Shown: positions 53,327 through 63,108 of the stretch, piece by piece
How positions within the stretch are numbered: position 1 is the stretch's first letter
Layout: each line of letters starts with the position of its first letter
Source: Bacillota bacterium
GTDB taxonomy: Bacteria > Bacillota > Ch66 > Ch109
DNA length: 64,000 nt
NCBI GenBank assembly: GCA_013178275.1
Contig: JABLWZ010000002.1
Coordinates: 62,001-126,000 of the forward strand
Reading direction: 5' to 3'
Position numbers and translations under genes: made by a program
The notes under the pieces: generated by a model
Databases searched by the model: none
Seen by the model: the letters and a program-made list of their open reading frames with translations, nothing else
Told to the model about the DNA's origin: nothing

Positions 53327-54649
53327 ATGAGCGATTTAATACGCCTCCTGATCTGCGATGCTAACTCAGATGTAAGAGAATATTACAAAAGAGGCTTCGA
53401 AGGCCACCCGAGGATAAGAGTAGCTTATTTAACGCAAGACGGTAAAGAGGCTATTAAGAGGGCGCGGGACGGTGCCCCTGATGCCGTTCTGATCGACCAT
53501 AACCTACTCGATATGAGCGGCCTTGATTTGGGCCCACAAATAGCGAGGGTGTCGCCGGAGACGGTTATTTTCCTTCTTTCGGATAACCCCTGGTCGAGTC
53601 TGGTCACGCAGGCCAGGGCACTTGGGATGCGGGATGTTTTAGACAAAAAGCTATCACCAGCCGAAATCGCGATTGAAATTGAGCGATGGGTAGACACGGC
53701 CCGTGAAGAGATGAAGCGTAGGGTATCGAATATGCCACAATACGCACCGGGGAGGGGGCCTTTCGGCAGCAGTCCCTGGCAGGAGACTACCGCGCACACT
53801 GTACGACAGATGGTCCTGGCCGTAACCTCCGGGACCAAGGGCGGCACAGGGAAAACCACGATATCGACAAGCCTTGCCTGTGCCGCAGCAGCCCTGGCCC
53901 GGGAAACCGGCAAGATCAGGGTTGCCCTGGTGGATTTCAACGAGTCGGGCAACGTCGCGCTCCAGCTCAACCTCGGTGAAGATGAAGCCCTGGCTCCACA
54001 TAACGTCAATAACTGGGCTTACATACTGGAAGACGCGCCCCGGGATGAAATAGACCAGATGCTGGTCCAGCACCGGGATTCAGGGCTCCTGGTGGTTCCT
54101 TCGGTATTGTCTCCGGAACGGCACGATGAGGTCTCCGAGGAGCTGGTGCAGAAGATCATCCGGATTCTCCGCAAACACTGCACCCTGGTTATCTGTGATG
54201 TGCCGCCTTCGGCCAAGGGTCCGACCACCTGGGCTACGATCGAGGCAGCCGACGCCGCGGTGGTGGTGGTGAAGCCGGACGTACAGGACGTAAAAGACAT
54301 CTACACCTTCTATGACCTGATGAGCAAGCTCCGTCTGACATCAAAGTTGAACGGGGTTATGAACCTGGTTGGCGATCCGCGGTTCTCGGATGCCAGATTC
54401 ATCGAAACGAATCTCAACAAACTCACCGGGTTGTCTTTCATCGGGCAATTACCCTATGAACCTCTGGTAAGCCAGGGAGTGTAGCGAGGGATACCGTACG
54501 TTTTGTCTCATCCTGAAGGGGCTTTTACCCATGAGATTAAGGCGGTAATCAACCACTTCACCCCGCTGTTCGTCGGTGGAGGGGCTTACCAGCCTCAAAA
54601 AGAAAGACGTTCGTTTTTTAGCGGGCTCTTCAAAAGAAAGGAGGCTTGA
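53327..54649 (+). pseudogene. cpaE: CpaE/TadZ pilus localisation ATPase interrupted by in-frame TAG
   Basis: It has an N-terminal receiver-like domain (residues 1-120; Asp in LIDHNLLDMSG) and a ParA/MinD ATPase with deviant Walker A TKGGTGKTT (about 171). The frame meets TAG at 54482-54484 after VSQGV but continues in frame with RGIPYVLSHPEGAF...RSFFSGLFKRKEA to 54649, the expected C-terminus of such ATPases. CAG to TAG would explain it. The truncated 385-residue form may still fold. Read-through, pyrrolysine insertion or sequence error are alternatives. Confidence 0.7.
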
Positions 54650-54655
54650 TGATCA

Positions 54656-56014
54656 TTGAATCTTTTAGGAAGCAAGCAGACCTCTTCCCTCCAGCAAAAG
54701 CTGAACCAGGCATACGGCGACCCCTATGTAAACCAGCAGGGCGTTCAGGGCGATTTTGACCGGGCCGCCGTGATAGCCGAGCTCATGGTTATAGCCCAGA
54801 AAGACATCCAGCAAAAAATGAACATGTCCGAAATGGCCGACCGGCACTCGACAACGACAAAAAGAAAGGTAGAACGGTTGGTCAACGAGGTGGTTGAAAC
54901 ACGGCTGTCCGATAAAAGCAAGCCAATTATCATGTCCATCGTAAAAGAGATCGTTGACAGCCTTATGGGTTACGGCCCACTTGAGCCCTTCTTTTCCGGC
55001 CATGATGCCCATCTCGTCACTGAGATCATCGTCCGAAAACACGACCACATCATGGTCGAAAAAGAAGGCAGGGTAGCCCTGGCCACGGACGAACGCGGGG
55101 AACCGGTCAAATTCCAGAGCGAGCAGCAGGTTACGGAGGTCCTCGAACGAATGCTGGCTCCTACCGGGAGAAGGATAGATCTGAGCAATCCGATCGTGGG
55201 CGCCAGGCTCGCTGATGGCTCCCGTCTCCAGGCGGCGATCCCGCCGATCGCCGTTGAGGGGACCCAGATCACGATCAGGAGATTCCGTCAGGACATGGGG
55301 CCAGATATGCTGCTTCAGAACAAGGCACTGAGTCCCGAGATGCTCGATTTCCTTGGTCTTTGTGTAAAATCCAGACTGAATATCTTTTTAAGTGGGGGCA
55401 CCGGCTCAGGTAAAACGGCCACGCTGAACGTGCTGGCATCGTTTATACCTGGCGAGGAAAGCATCATCACCATCGAGGACCCGGCCGAACTCCAGCTCAT
55501 GCACGGGAACGTGAGAAGGCTTGAGGCCAGGCCCCCCAACGTTGAAGGCAAGGGTGAGATCACCCAGCAGGACCTGGTTGCGATGGCGCTTCGGATGGCC
55601 CCCAAGCGGATAATCGTCGGCGAATGCCGCAGGGCGGAAACATTCGATATGCTGCAGGCGATGAACACCGGCCACGCGGGGTCGATGTCTACCGGCCATG
55701 CGAATTCGGCGCGGGACATGGTCAATTCAAGACTACCGTCGATGGTGCAGATGGCCATCGATCTGCCGCGAGAGGCGGTCCTGGAAATGATCGCTTCAGC
55801 GGTCGACCTGGTGGTCCACATTCAGAAGGACCGCGATGGGGTTCGCCGTGTCGATCACATCTGCGAGGTCGTGGGCCTGGAAAAGCGGGAATCGGGCGAC
55901 CTGGGGGTAAAGCTTAATGACATCTATGTTTGGGACCGGGGGCAGCAGGACTGGGTGCGGACCGAGCATGAATTCACCCGCCAGTATAAGTTAGACGACG
56001 CGAAGAAGGGGTGA
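54656..56014 (+). CDS. cpaF: CpaF/TadA pilus assembly ATPase
   Basis: A 452-residue secretion ATPase of the VirB11/PilT class. It has Walker A SGGTGSGKTA (about 246), Asp box IITIEDPAELQL, Walker B IIVGECRRAETFDML and a His box in MNTGHAGSMSTGHANS. It powers Tad pilus assembly and could also serve the VirB-like genes upstream, which lack a VirB11. TTG 54656 lies 12 bases after AAGGAGG. Confidence 0.95.
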   Translation: MNLLGSKQTSSLQQKLNQAYGDPYVNQQGVQGDFDRAAVIAELMVIAQKDIQQKMNMSEMADRHSTTTKRKVERLVNEVVETRLSDKSKPIIMSIVKEIVDSLMGYGPLEPFFSGHDAHLVTEIIVRKHDHIMVEKEGRVALATDERGEPVKFQSEQQVTEVLERMLAPTGRRIDLSNPIVGARLADGSRLQAAIPPIAVEGTQITIRRFRQDMGPDMLLQNKALSPEMLDFLGLCVKSRLNIFLSGGTGSGKTATLNVLASFIPGEESIITIEDPAELQLMHGNVRRLEARPPNVEGKGEITQQDLVAMALRMAPKRIIVGECRRAETFDMLQAMNTGHAGSMSTGHANSARDMVNSRLPSMVQMAIDLPREAVLEMIASAVDLVVHIQKDRDGVRRVDHICEVVGLEKRESGDLGVKLNDIYVWDRGQQDWVRTEHEFTRQYKLDDAKKG

Positions 56015-56019
56015 TTAAC

Positions 56020-56874
56020 ATGGAGTATTTCCTGATTGCCGTCAGCATACTTGCCCTCTATCTCGGGGTAGCAAAAAGGAGAGAGGAAAGCCACTGGACA
56101 ACCTTCAGGGCTAGATCAAACGAGGCGCCAAAGGTGGTCAAGGAAACCGAGGACCTGGTGACGGCCGGGGTGGTCATCACCTCTGCCCAGAAAACGGCGG
56201 TCTCAATAGCGGGGGCTGTTTTGGGGTTCGCGGCAGTCTATATCCTTACTGGCCGTCCTGAATTCGCCCTCCTTGGTCTTGTGGCTGGTGTCTTCGCCCC
56301 GCGGAAATGGGTGGCCTGGAAACTGGACGGACAGAGGAAACTGTTTGAAAACCAACTGGAGCCGGTTCTAAACCTGCTGTCCTCCTCCCTGATCGCAGGG
56401 GGTAACGTTGTGCAGGCCTGGGAGCAGGCGGCACTGACCGCGCCCCAGCCGGCCAAAAATGTTCTGGAGCACGTCGTCAAACTCACCGGGTCAGGCCACT
56501 CTTTGGCGCGGTCCCTGGAAATAACCGGCGGCCTGGTGAAGTCCCACGACATGCAGATAATCGCCGCGGCGACTACGCTGTGTTCTCAGACGGGCGGCGA
56601 CCTCGCCGCCGTCTATTACAACATCGCTGACACCATAAGGGATAAACAGACGTTTAAAGCCCAGGTGGAAGCCGACATGGCCCAGGGAAATCTTTCGGCC
56701 AACTTTTTAGCCATGATCCCTTTCGGCTTCGTTGCCCTGTTTCGGTTCCTCTCCCCCGAGTATATGGCGCCATTGTTCAATACGGCTGCGGGGATAGTGA
56801 TATTTCTCGTAAACACAGCTCTGATCCTCTTCGGTTGGTTAATTATCCGGGGCATGACGAAAGTTGACTATTAA
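56020..56874 (+). CDS. tadB: TadB-like platform protein
   Basis: A 284-residue membrane protein of the GspF/T2SSF class. It has N-terminal hydrophobic segments, a central conserved region (NLLSSSLIAGGNVVQAWEQA; TTLCSQTGGDLAAVYYNIAD) and two C-terminal helices. It forms the inner-membrane platform with TadC. ATG 56020 after AAGGGGTG is preferred over GTG 56011. Confidence 0.85.
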   Translation: MEYFLIAVSILALYLGVAKRREESHWTTFRARSNEAPKVVKETEDLVTAGVVITSAQKTAVSIAGAVLGFAAVYILTGRPEFALLGLVAGVFAPRKWVAWKLDGQRKLFENQLEPVLNLLSSSLIAGGNVVQAWEQAALTAPQPAKNVLEHVVKLTGSGHSLARSLEITGGLVKSHDMQIIAAATTLCSQTGGDLAAVYYNIADTIRDKQTFKAQVEADMAQGNLSANFLAMIPFGFVALFRFLSPEYMAPLFNTAAGIVIFLVNTALILFGWLIIRGMTKVDY

Positions 56875-57730
56875 AGGGGGGCTCAACATAAGCAGCACAC
56901 TTATAGCGGGTCTTTTGGGGGCGCTGGCAGTGGGCCTCTTTTTATATTCCCTGCTAAGACCCGAACCGGTCCGTTACACAGAAAAAAGTCATATGGGCAG
57001 CGTCTTAAGCCTCACCTACGCGCTTGGTCCATGGACAACCGTGGTCTACCCCGAGGCGGTAAGGGCGGAAACGAATAAAAAGTTTGCCTGGGCAGGCAAG
57101 ATGGACATGGCGCCGGCCGAGTTTTTATCGCAGAAGTTGGTACTGGGCGGGGCCATCGCCGTATTTGGGGCGCTTATGATGATGGCGGGGAAAAATGCCT
57201 TGCCGGTCTTTCTGTTGGCCTTTTTAGGCTATGTTTTCCCCGACATGCGCCTTAATCGGCAAATAAGGGAGCGCCAGCGTAAAATCCGCAGAGATGTCCC
57301 CGAATTCGCCGTCCTGCTGGCTACTGTTCTGGAGGCCGGCGGCGGCAATATGCTAAACGCTTTAGTCTTGGTAGGACAAAACTTAGGAGGTGAAATCGGC
57401 AGCGAAATCGAGGTACTGGTCCACGAGATCAATACCGGTAAACGCAGGTCCCTTGCCCTCAAGGATATGGCTGCCCGTTGCGGCGTGGAGGAGATGACGC
57501 AGCTCGTTGACGCCATCGTCCAAGCCGAATACTATGGGACACCCGTTGCAGACGCGGTCAAGGCTTTTGCAGGGAAAACCAGGGAGATCCGGCGCAGGGA
57601 AGCCGAAAAGAGGATGAAGCAGCAGACCGTAAAGATGATATTCCCAATGGTTCTGTTCTTCATTCTTCCGATTTTAGTTTTTGTCGGGTACCCGGCCTTA
57701 CGTCAATTTTCGGCCATAATTGGCCATTAA
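56864..57730 (+). CDS. tadC: TadC-like platform protein
   Basis: About 280 residues, a second GspF-type protein: N-terminal helix, cytoplasmic domain (DVPEFAVLLATVLEAGGGNM; LVDAIVQAEYYGTPVADAV) and C-terminal helices. TTG 56864 lies inside tadB with a weak site. The strong GGGGGG (56876-56881) precedes an in-frame ATA at 56888, which would give a start right at the first membrane helix. Confidence 0.85.
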   Translation: MTIKGGLNISSTLIAGLLGALAVGLFLYSLLRPEPVRYTEKSHMGSVLSLTYALGPWTTVVYPEAVRAETNKKFAWAGKMDMAPAEFLSQKLVLGGAIAVFGALMMMAGKNALPVFLLAFLGYVFPDMRLNRQIRERQRKIRRDVPEFAVLLATVLEAGGGNMLNALVLVGQNLGGEIGSEIEVLVHEINTGKRRSLALKDMAARCGVEEMTQLVDAIVQAEYYGTPVADAVKAFAGKTREIRRREAEKRMKQQTVKMIFPMVLFFILPILVFVGYPALRQFSAIIGH

Positions 57731-57748
57731 AAGAAGGAGGATAAAACG

Positions 57749-57916
57749 ATGTTGAATTACTTAAAGAAACTTCATTCCGATGAAAAGGGCATTGAGCTTA
57801 TGGAGTGGGCGGCGCTGGGTGTGCTGATCGTTCTTGCGGTCTGGGGCGCCGTACAGGTGCTCGGCGGGAGCCTCTCCGGTGTTTTCGACGACATCCAGGG
57901 ACGCTTGGGACACTAA
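57749..57916 (+). CDS. flp: Flp/Fap-type pilin
   Basis: A 55-residue prepilin. A short charged leader (to about residue 14) ends in G, followed by IELMEWAALGVLIVLAVWGA with the Glu at position +5 of the mature part. That is the type IVb Flp pilin pattern cleaved by a CpaA/TadV peptidase (present at 62534). GAAGGAGGATAAAACG precedes the ATG. This would be the main pilus subunit. The following 150 bases (57917-58075) hold no gene. Confidence 0.85.
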   Translation: MLNYLKKLHSDEKGIELMEWAALGVLIVLAVWGAVQVLGGSLSGVFDDIQGRLGH

Positions 57917-58075
57917 AATCTGCGTCAGGGGAGACTGCCTGTGTGGGTAAGCCTGGATTCAAGCTAATTATTTCATTTTTTGGAACAAATTCTATAAAAT
58001 AGTGTCAAATATAATGTAGGACCTTCTGCTAATAAGGAAATTCTATAGATATTTTTAAAAAAGGAGATGATTTAA

Positions 58076-58705
58076 TTGATCAAAAAAATAATTGCTCTCA
58101 CTCTGATTTTGGTGATTATGGCGGCCATGCCCGCCTTCGCCGATCAGGTTACGGTTCTCGATACCGATAAGAAGGTTGTCAAGAGTGTGGTATTCGTTAT
58201 CGGAAGCAACGAATACTTCGTGGACGGCAAGACCCCCGGCACCAAGATGGACGCCGCTGCTTTCATCCAGAACGACCGGACCTACGTTCCGGTGCGGTAC
58301 CTGGCATACGCCCTTGGGCTGACTGAAAGCGATGTCAAGTGGGACGCTGCCACCAGAAAGGTCACCCTGATCGGCCCGGCTACCCTGGAGCTGGTGATCG
58401 ACGTTCCCAGTATCACCACCAACGGGGTTAAGAAGGCCATCGACGTGGCCCCGGTTATCAAGGACTCTCGGACCTACCTGCCAGCTCGGTATGTTGCTGA
58501 GGGTCTGGGCTATGAAGTGGCCTGGGATGCCGCGACCAAGACAGTGATCTGCTGGCCGAAGGGTGAACCGAAGCCTGACATCAGCGCCGTCAAAGAGTAT
58601 CTGGTCGAACAGAATGACCCTGTTCCGGTTGACAACAACAAGCCAGGGAAGGTTGACGGAAAGCAGGCCAATGTGGATTGGGGCGAAGAAGAAGATCTTC
58701 CCTAA
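58076..58705 (+). CDS. Secreted copper-amine-oxidase N-terminal-type domain protein
   Basis: A 209-residue exported protein with a signal peptide (cleavage after AFA, residue 22). It has two copies of the stalk-domain repeat (RTYVPVRYLAYALG with DVKWDAATRKVTL; RTYLPARYVAEGLG with VAWDAATKTVIC) common in Clostridia surface proteins, often linked to cell-wall association. The C-terminal tail is acidic. TTG 58076 follows AAAGGAG. It may be a minor surface part of the pilus system. Confidence 0.8.
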   Translation: MIKKIIALTLILVIMAAMPAFADQVTVLDTDKKVVKSVVFVIGSNEYFVDGKTPGTKMDAAAFIQNDRTYVPVRYLAYALGLTESDVKWDAATRKVTLIGPATLELVIDVPSITTNGVKKAIDVAPVIKDSRTYLPARYVAEGLGYEVAWDAATKTVICWPKGEPKPDISAVKEYLVEQNDPVPVDNNKPGKVDGKQANVDWGEEEDLP

Positions 58706-58723
58706 AGAAAAATAGCAGACTCG

Positions 58724-58762
58724 AAAATATATCGGGGGAATGATCTCCCGATATATTTTTTA
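58724..58762 (+). terminator. Intrinsic terminator
   Basis: AAATATATCGGG pairs with CCCGATATATTT, followed by TTTTA, between the stalk-domain gene and the PQQ-like gene. Confidence 0.8.
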
Positions 58763-58793
58763 TTCTTTGTAGCTTTTAATGAGGAGGGTTTAA

Positions 58794-60850
58794 ATGAAAA
58801 AATATCTCATGTGTCTGCTTGTGGTGTTTTTTGTTATTACATCAACCCCAGTTTTTGCCAAAGATTGGACCGAGTTCGGTGGCTCTCCAGAAAGGCTCAG
58901 ATATAGCAATGAAAATATCGGCCCCCCAATCTACTTTAACTGGGGTGATCCTTATGCCGGGGCAAGCATGAGCCAACCGATATTAATCGGGGATAAAATA
59001 TATCACTTAGGTGGTCCAAACTTACTGATCTATGATGCAAAATACGATGGCAAAGACGATGTTTATGGGAATAGACCCATCCAGAAGATCAACAATGGCG
59101 GCGACCCAAGCCATAGCGACCCAACTTGGGCCAATGGAGGAGTATATTACGGTACCGGAGCGAATTCGGTTTACAGGCCAGGTGAACTTGGCTACTACAA
59201 TTTAGCGTATTACCGAGATGGCATGACTGAACCTCTGCTTGTTGGCTTAGAATCAGAAGTTGTAACAGCCCCGCTTATATTAAGTAACGATATTGCGGTT
59301 ATAGCAACTGCTGATGGGAGTTTAATCCTTGCCAAAGACATGAGCATCGACAAGATTAAAGCAAAAAAATATGGCATCGGGAATGGTCGTATCTCCTCTT
59401 CGGCAGGGAAACTTTCGAACGATAGCTTTGTAATAGGTTCAGACGGCAATAGGTGGGTAAAAGCTTACAAGGTTGTTATTGATAATACTGGTCATCCAAA
59501 AGCCGAGAAGATATGGGAGTATTTAACTTCCTACGGCGTCCCTGCCTCCATCAGCGTTGACGGCGGTAAAATCTTCTTCTCGGACATCAATGCTAACTTT
59601 TACTGCCTAAACTCCCGTACAGGAGAACTGCTCTGGAAGAACACGGATTTCAGCGGCGGTTTCATCAACGACAGCGCGGCGGTATCGCCCACAGGAGTCT
59701 TTTTCAATATCCGTAATTACGGAGGTAAAGGGAGACTTGTGAGGCTGAATAAGGAATCCGGCGTGGCCGAATGGAGCGCACCCCTAGATGCCAACGGAGC
59801 AAACAGCCCCGTCATCCTGGGCAAAATGGGATACGTGATTGTTGGGGACACAGCTGGTTGGCTCTATGTCTTCGATGGTGTAAACGGCGATCGCGTTCCT
59901 GCATTTAAGTATGAAGGCATCGAAGATCTATTGCCGAAAAGTTGGGTCGCGGAACCCCAGAGCGAAAGCGGTAGCTGGTCAAGCCGATTTAAAGGCCTGG
60001 GCGGACAAATCACCATTGGCACCGGGAACATGCAGGAAGGCTTGTTGATGACGGCGGCCAATTTCAACGAAACCGAGGGTGGCCTGGCCGTATATAAGTT
60101 GCCCCTACCGGTCGACCTCAGCCTCTCCGATGGCTCCTGGGATGAGTCGGGAGAAATAAACCTGAAAGCCAATTTCCCATTGGGGCTGGAAACCGTTGAT
60201 ACCACGGTGATCTGGGGGACGGCACCTGCTTCGACTTCCCTCGATAACATCAAGAAGATGTCTCCCGAGGAGTTGAGTGCACTTCTGCCCAACAGCATAG
60301 ACGTAGACGCTTTGAATCCTGGGGGGAACCGCAATCTGAATGTGGAGGCAGCGGCAGAGGACGGCATCAAAGCAGTTTTCGTCATCAACCCCACAAGGGC
60401 GGCACCAGCTGACGAAGCGAAATGGGATAACAACTATCTGGAGATTGAGGCTCCGATACTGTGTACCGACATCTCCGTAACCAACGCCCGTTATGAACCT
60501 TCGAAAAAGCTCTATGAAGGCGACATGACCTCGATCATAGCCACCATCCATAGGGATGAACGTGGGCCCGATGGCCCAGTTGAGGTTTATGTAACCATGA
60601 GGGGTTCTAACCTGAACCATGCTGAAACCATATTCCTCAACAAAGGAGAAAGCGCCACGGTTTATGGAAGGGCGTTATTCTAAAGGGCGACGGTTCCAAC
60701 AAATATGCGATAATCGCCACACCGGTTGGAGTCGAGGACTGCGCGCCGGGCAATAATCGGCGTGATCTAACTATTGGCTATAAAGAGACCATGAATGTGC
60801 CAGGCTCCAACGAAAACGAAGATTTCGTGGCCATAACGGGTGTAGATTAG
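58794..60850 (+). pseudogene. Secreted beta-propeller (PQQ-like) protein, frameshifted near the C-terminus
   Basis: A signal peptide (cleavage near VFA, residue 22) precedes WD/PQQ-type blades (KVVIDNTGHPKAEKIWEYL; FYCLNSRTGELLWKNTDFSG; VRLNKESGVAEWSAPL) and a C-terminal adhesion-like region. The frame stops at 60681, but stepping back one base near 60671 (GGAAGGGCG) restores VILKGDGSNKYAIIATPVGV... to TAG 60848, finishing the last beta domain. The broken form lacks only about 58 residues. It probably acts as a surface or pilus-associated adhesin. Confidence 0.65.
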
Positions 60851-60868
60851 AACAAAGGTATTAACCAG

Positions 60869-60907
60869 GGCCCGCAGGCATTCGCACTTGCGGGCCTTAT
60901 TTATTGA
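60869..60907 (+). terminator. Intrinsic terminator
   Basis: GGCCCGCA (60869-60876) pairs with TGCGGGCC (60889-60896), followed by TTATTTATT. It supports 60850 as the true end of the preceding gene. Confidence 0.8.
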
Positions 60908-60934
60908 ATGGATTTTTTTTGGAGGTGGTGGATA

Positions 60935-61408
60935 TTGAAATTCATTAATGGGCAAAGAGGCACTTCGCTACTCGAATTTGCCATTGTATTTCCGCTTTAC
61001 ATCGCCGTGGTGATAGGTATTATGAATTTCGCGATCCTGCTTAACAACAGCATCGTCGCGAAGGCGGCCTCCCGGGATGCCGCTAACGTCATTGCGGCTA
61101 CCGGGAATCACACCAGGGCATTAGCCAAAGGCAACGAAACGCTCGATATTGGAGGCTTGGGAGGAACATCGAGCATCGCCCTCGATTATACAAGGGTAGG
61201 GGTCAACCGCGTAAAGAGCGTTGTCACCTACACTGTCCCGAACCTCATTCCCGGGTTAGGGGCGCTGCTGGGCGGCTCCCCTTTGGACAGCACAACAAAG
61301 CTCCAGGGATCAACAGACTACTACGTCGAGTACCCCATAAGAACCGATTATAAAAAACCGCAACCCCGGTGCGTTGCGTGTACGTGTAGGGGGGATTGTG
61401 ACTGGTGA
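60935..61408 (+). CDS. TadE-like pseudopilin with cysteine-rich tail
   Basis: A 157-residue protein. TTG 60935 follows GGAGGTGG by seven bases. It opens with the class III-type N-terminus GQRGTSLLEFAIVFPLYIAV (Glu inside the hydrophobic helix), then an external domain. The last 13 residues (RCVACTCRGDCDW) hold four cysteines, unusual for TadE and likely disulfide-bonded. GTG of the next gene overlaps its end. Confidence 0.8.
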   Translation: MKFINGQRGTSLLEFAIVFPLYIAVVIGIMNFAILLNNSIVAKAASRDAANVIAATGNHTRALAKGNETLDIGGLGGTSSIALDYTRVGVNRVKSVVTYTVPNLIPGLGALLGGSPLDSTTKLQGSTDYYVEYPIRTDYKKPQPRCVACTCRGDCDW

Positions 61409-62097
61409 AACAGCGATTTAAACACTTGGCTGAAGACGAGCAGGGGAATATCGTCCTGATGACCTGTCTGGTCATCGTAATTCTCATGTTATTCGCGGCT
61501 CTGGGAACAGATTTCGCCCGGGCCTGGGTAGCCCGCGAGGATATGCAGACCGCGGTTGAATCCGCGGCTCTGGCCGGATCGAAGAACTCGGTGCGATATG
61601 TCGATGTCAGGGTCCTCCCTGGCCATGAAGTCTGCTGCCCGGGGATGCCCACCTGCGGCAGCTGCTGCGAGATGGAAGACAGATCCGTTACGCGAAGGGG
61701 AACCGAACGGAAAATGATCATAGAAAACGGCTGGCGCCACAATCGTTGCGATAAATTCAAAGGGATCACCAATCGCCGAATCGAATATTCGGCCGACACC
61801 CAATCAGTCGTCCAGAATATCCTCGACCTTAACTGGCCCAAGCTAATGACTCCGGAAGGCGGGGGTGAACAGCTATCCTCTTCAATCGAGGTTTTCAATT
61901 CGAAGGACAAAACTTACGGTCCATCGGTTGTTGTCAAGGCCGAAGGCGATATAAAGACCACTCTGTTAAAGCTCATTGGGATAAACGAAATCAGCGCGAA
62001 ACAGTGCAGCCAGTCTACGACTTTCTACGACGTGATAAGCGGCGGCTGGCTGAGGGGGAGGAACGATCCTCCGAAGGACGTCTGTTATGGGAGTTGA
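61405..62097 (+). CDS. TadG-like protein with cysteine cluster
   Basis: A 230-residue protein with the N-terminal QGNIVLMTCLVIVILMLFAA helix and the AALGTDFARAWVAREDMQTA, VESAALAGS segment typical of TadG/Flp-accessory proteins, lacking a vWA domain. The middle region has VCCPGMPTCGSCCEM, five cysteines in fifteen residues, plus further single cysteines. It belongs to the Tad operon, between two TadE-like genes. Confidence 0.75.
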   Translation: MKQRFKHLAEDEQGNIVLMTCLVIVILMLFAALGTDFARAWVAREDMQTAVESAALAGSKNSVRYVDVRVLPGHEVCCPGMPTCGSCCEMEDRSVTRRGTERKMIIENGWRHNRCDKFKGITNRRIEYSADTQSVVQNILDLNWPKLMTPEGGGEQLSSSIEVFNSKDKTYGPSVVVKAEGDIKTTLLKLIGINEISAKQCSQSTTFYDVISGGWLRGRNDPPKDVCYGS

Positions 62098-62115
62098 TAG
62101 AGAGGGGGAGGGCCA

Positions 62116-62520
62116 TTGAAGCTCCAGGGAAAACGAGGAACGATACTGCTCGAATTTGCAATGTCAGCCATCGTCCTGATAATCCTGTTCGCGGGGATGG
62201 CCAATTGCGCCCTCGTATTGGGAGAGAGGATCATAATGGAGTCTGCCATCAGGGAGGCGGGGAGGGAAGCCGCGGTGAGTGAGAGCCTTTCAAAGGGTAG
62301 AAACGTAGGGGAAAACGTCCTCACCAGCGCGGGAATCAACCCTGGCCGCTATGAATTAAGCGTTTACCAGGCGGGCGACCGGCTGATCGCCGTAGATGCG
62401 ACAGTAAACTCTCCGGTCCTACTCCCCTTAATCGGAGGATTGGCGGGGGGTAACTGGTCATCGTTTATCCCCTTAAGCGATACTAAATACTTTCGGTTAG
62501 AAAATACGCCCAAAAGTTAG
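62116..62520 (+). CDS. TadE-like pseudopilin
   Basis: A 134-residue protein starting TTG 62116 after GAGGGGGAGGG. It has RGTILLEFAMSAIVLIILFA, the hydrophobic helix with Glu, then GERIIMESAIREAGREAAVS as in TadE. It would be processed by the prepilin peptidase and form a minor part of the pilus base or tip. Confidence 0.8.
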   Translation: MKLQGKRGTILLEFAMSAIVLIILFAGMANCALVLGERIIMESAIREAGREAAVSESLSKGRNVGENVLTSAGINPGRYELSVYQAGDRLIAVDATVNSPVLLPLIGGLAGGNWSSFIPLSDTKYFRLENTPKS

Positions 62521-62533
62521 GAGGGAAGTTATA

Positions 62534-63094
62534 TTGGTTGATATTACCGATTTGCCGCTGATCATCGGGTGCCTGATACCCTGCATCGTGATCGCGTTCA
62601 TAGACTACACCAAGTATATAATCCCGAATAAATTGACCTACCCCATGATAATCATGGGGTTGCTTTACGCAGTCTATACCGGGAATATCTCGGGAGCCTT
62701 GCTGGGTGGCGGCGTATGTTTCGCTGCCTTTCTGATCATCGGGCTGTTACAGGGCGCGGGAGCAGGAGATATAAAAATGGTCACAGCCCTGGGAATCTGG
62801 TTCGGGATGGAGGCGGCCCTGACAATCATCTTCGTGGCCTCGATCCTGGGGGTTGTCTGGGGGATAGCTAAAATGATCCGCACCAAGGGTAAAGGTGAAT
62901 TTCTTGCGTGGACCAAGAACCTTATCGGCGGTCTGGCTCTCACACTCGGCGGAGCGAAAGGGGCGCTCAACCTGCCCAAGCTTCCCGAAGATGACGACGC
63001 GCCAGCGCCAGAAACCGCAATCCCCTTTGGAGCTTTTCTATCAGTAGCGGCAATACTGCTTTGGGTGGGGGCCAAAGGCTCCTGGCTTAATTAG
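62534..63094 (+). CDS. cpaA: Prepilin peptidase (A24, CpaA/TadV type)
   Basis: A 186-residue membrane protease with about six helices. The catalytic Asp residues are in FIDYTKYIIPNKLTYP and GAGDIKMVTALGIWFG (the GxGDxK motif). There is no N-terminal methylase domain, as usual for CpaA/TadV. It cleaves the Flp prepilin and pseudopilins. TTG 62534 follows GGAGGGAAG. Confidence 0.9.
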   Translation: MVDITDLPLIIGCLIPCIVIAFIDYTKYIIPNKLTYPMIIMGLLYAVYTGNISGALLGGGVCFAAFLIIGLLQGAGAGDIKMVTALGIWFGMEAALTIIFVASILGVVWGIAKMIRTKGKGEFLAWTKNLIGGLALTLGGAKGALNLPKLPEDDDAPAPETAIPFGAFLSVAAILLWVGAKGSWLN

Positions 63095-63108
63095 AGAGGG
63101 GGATCTCA

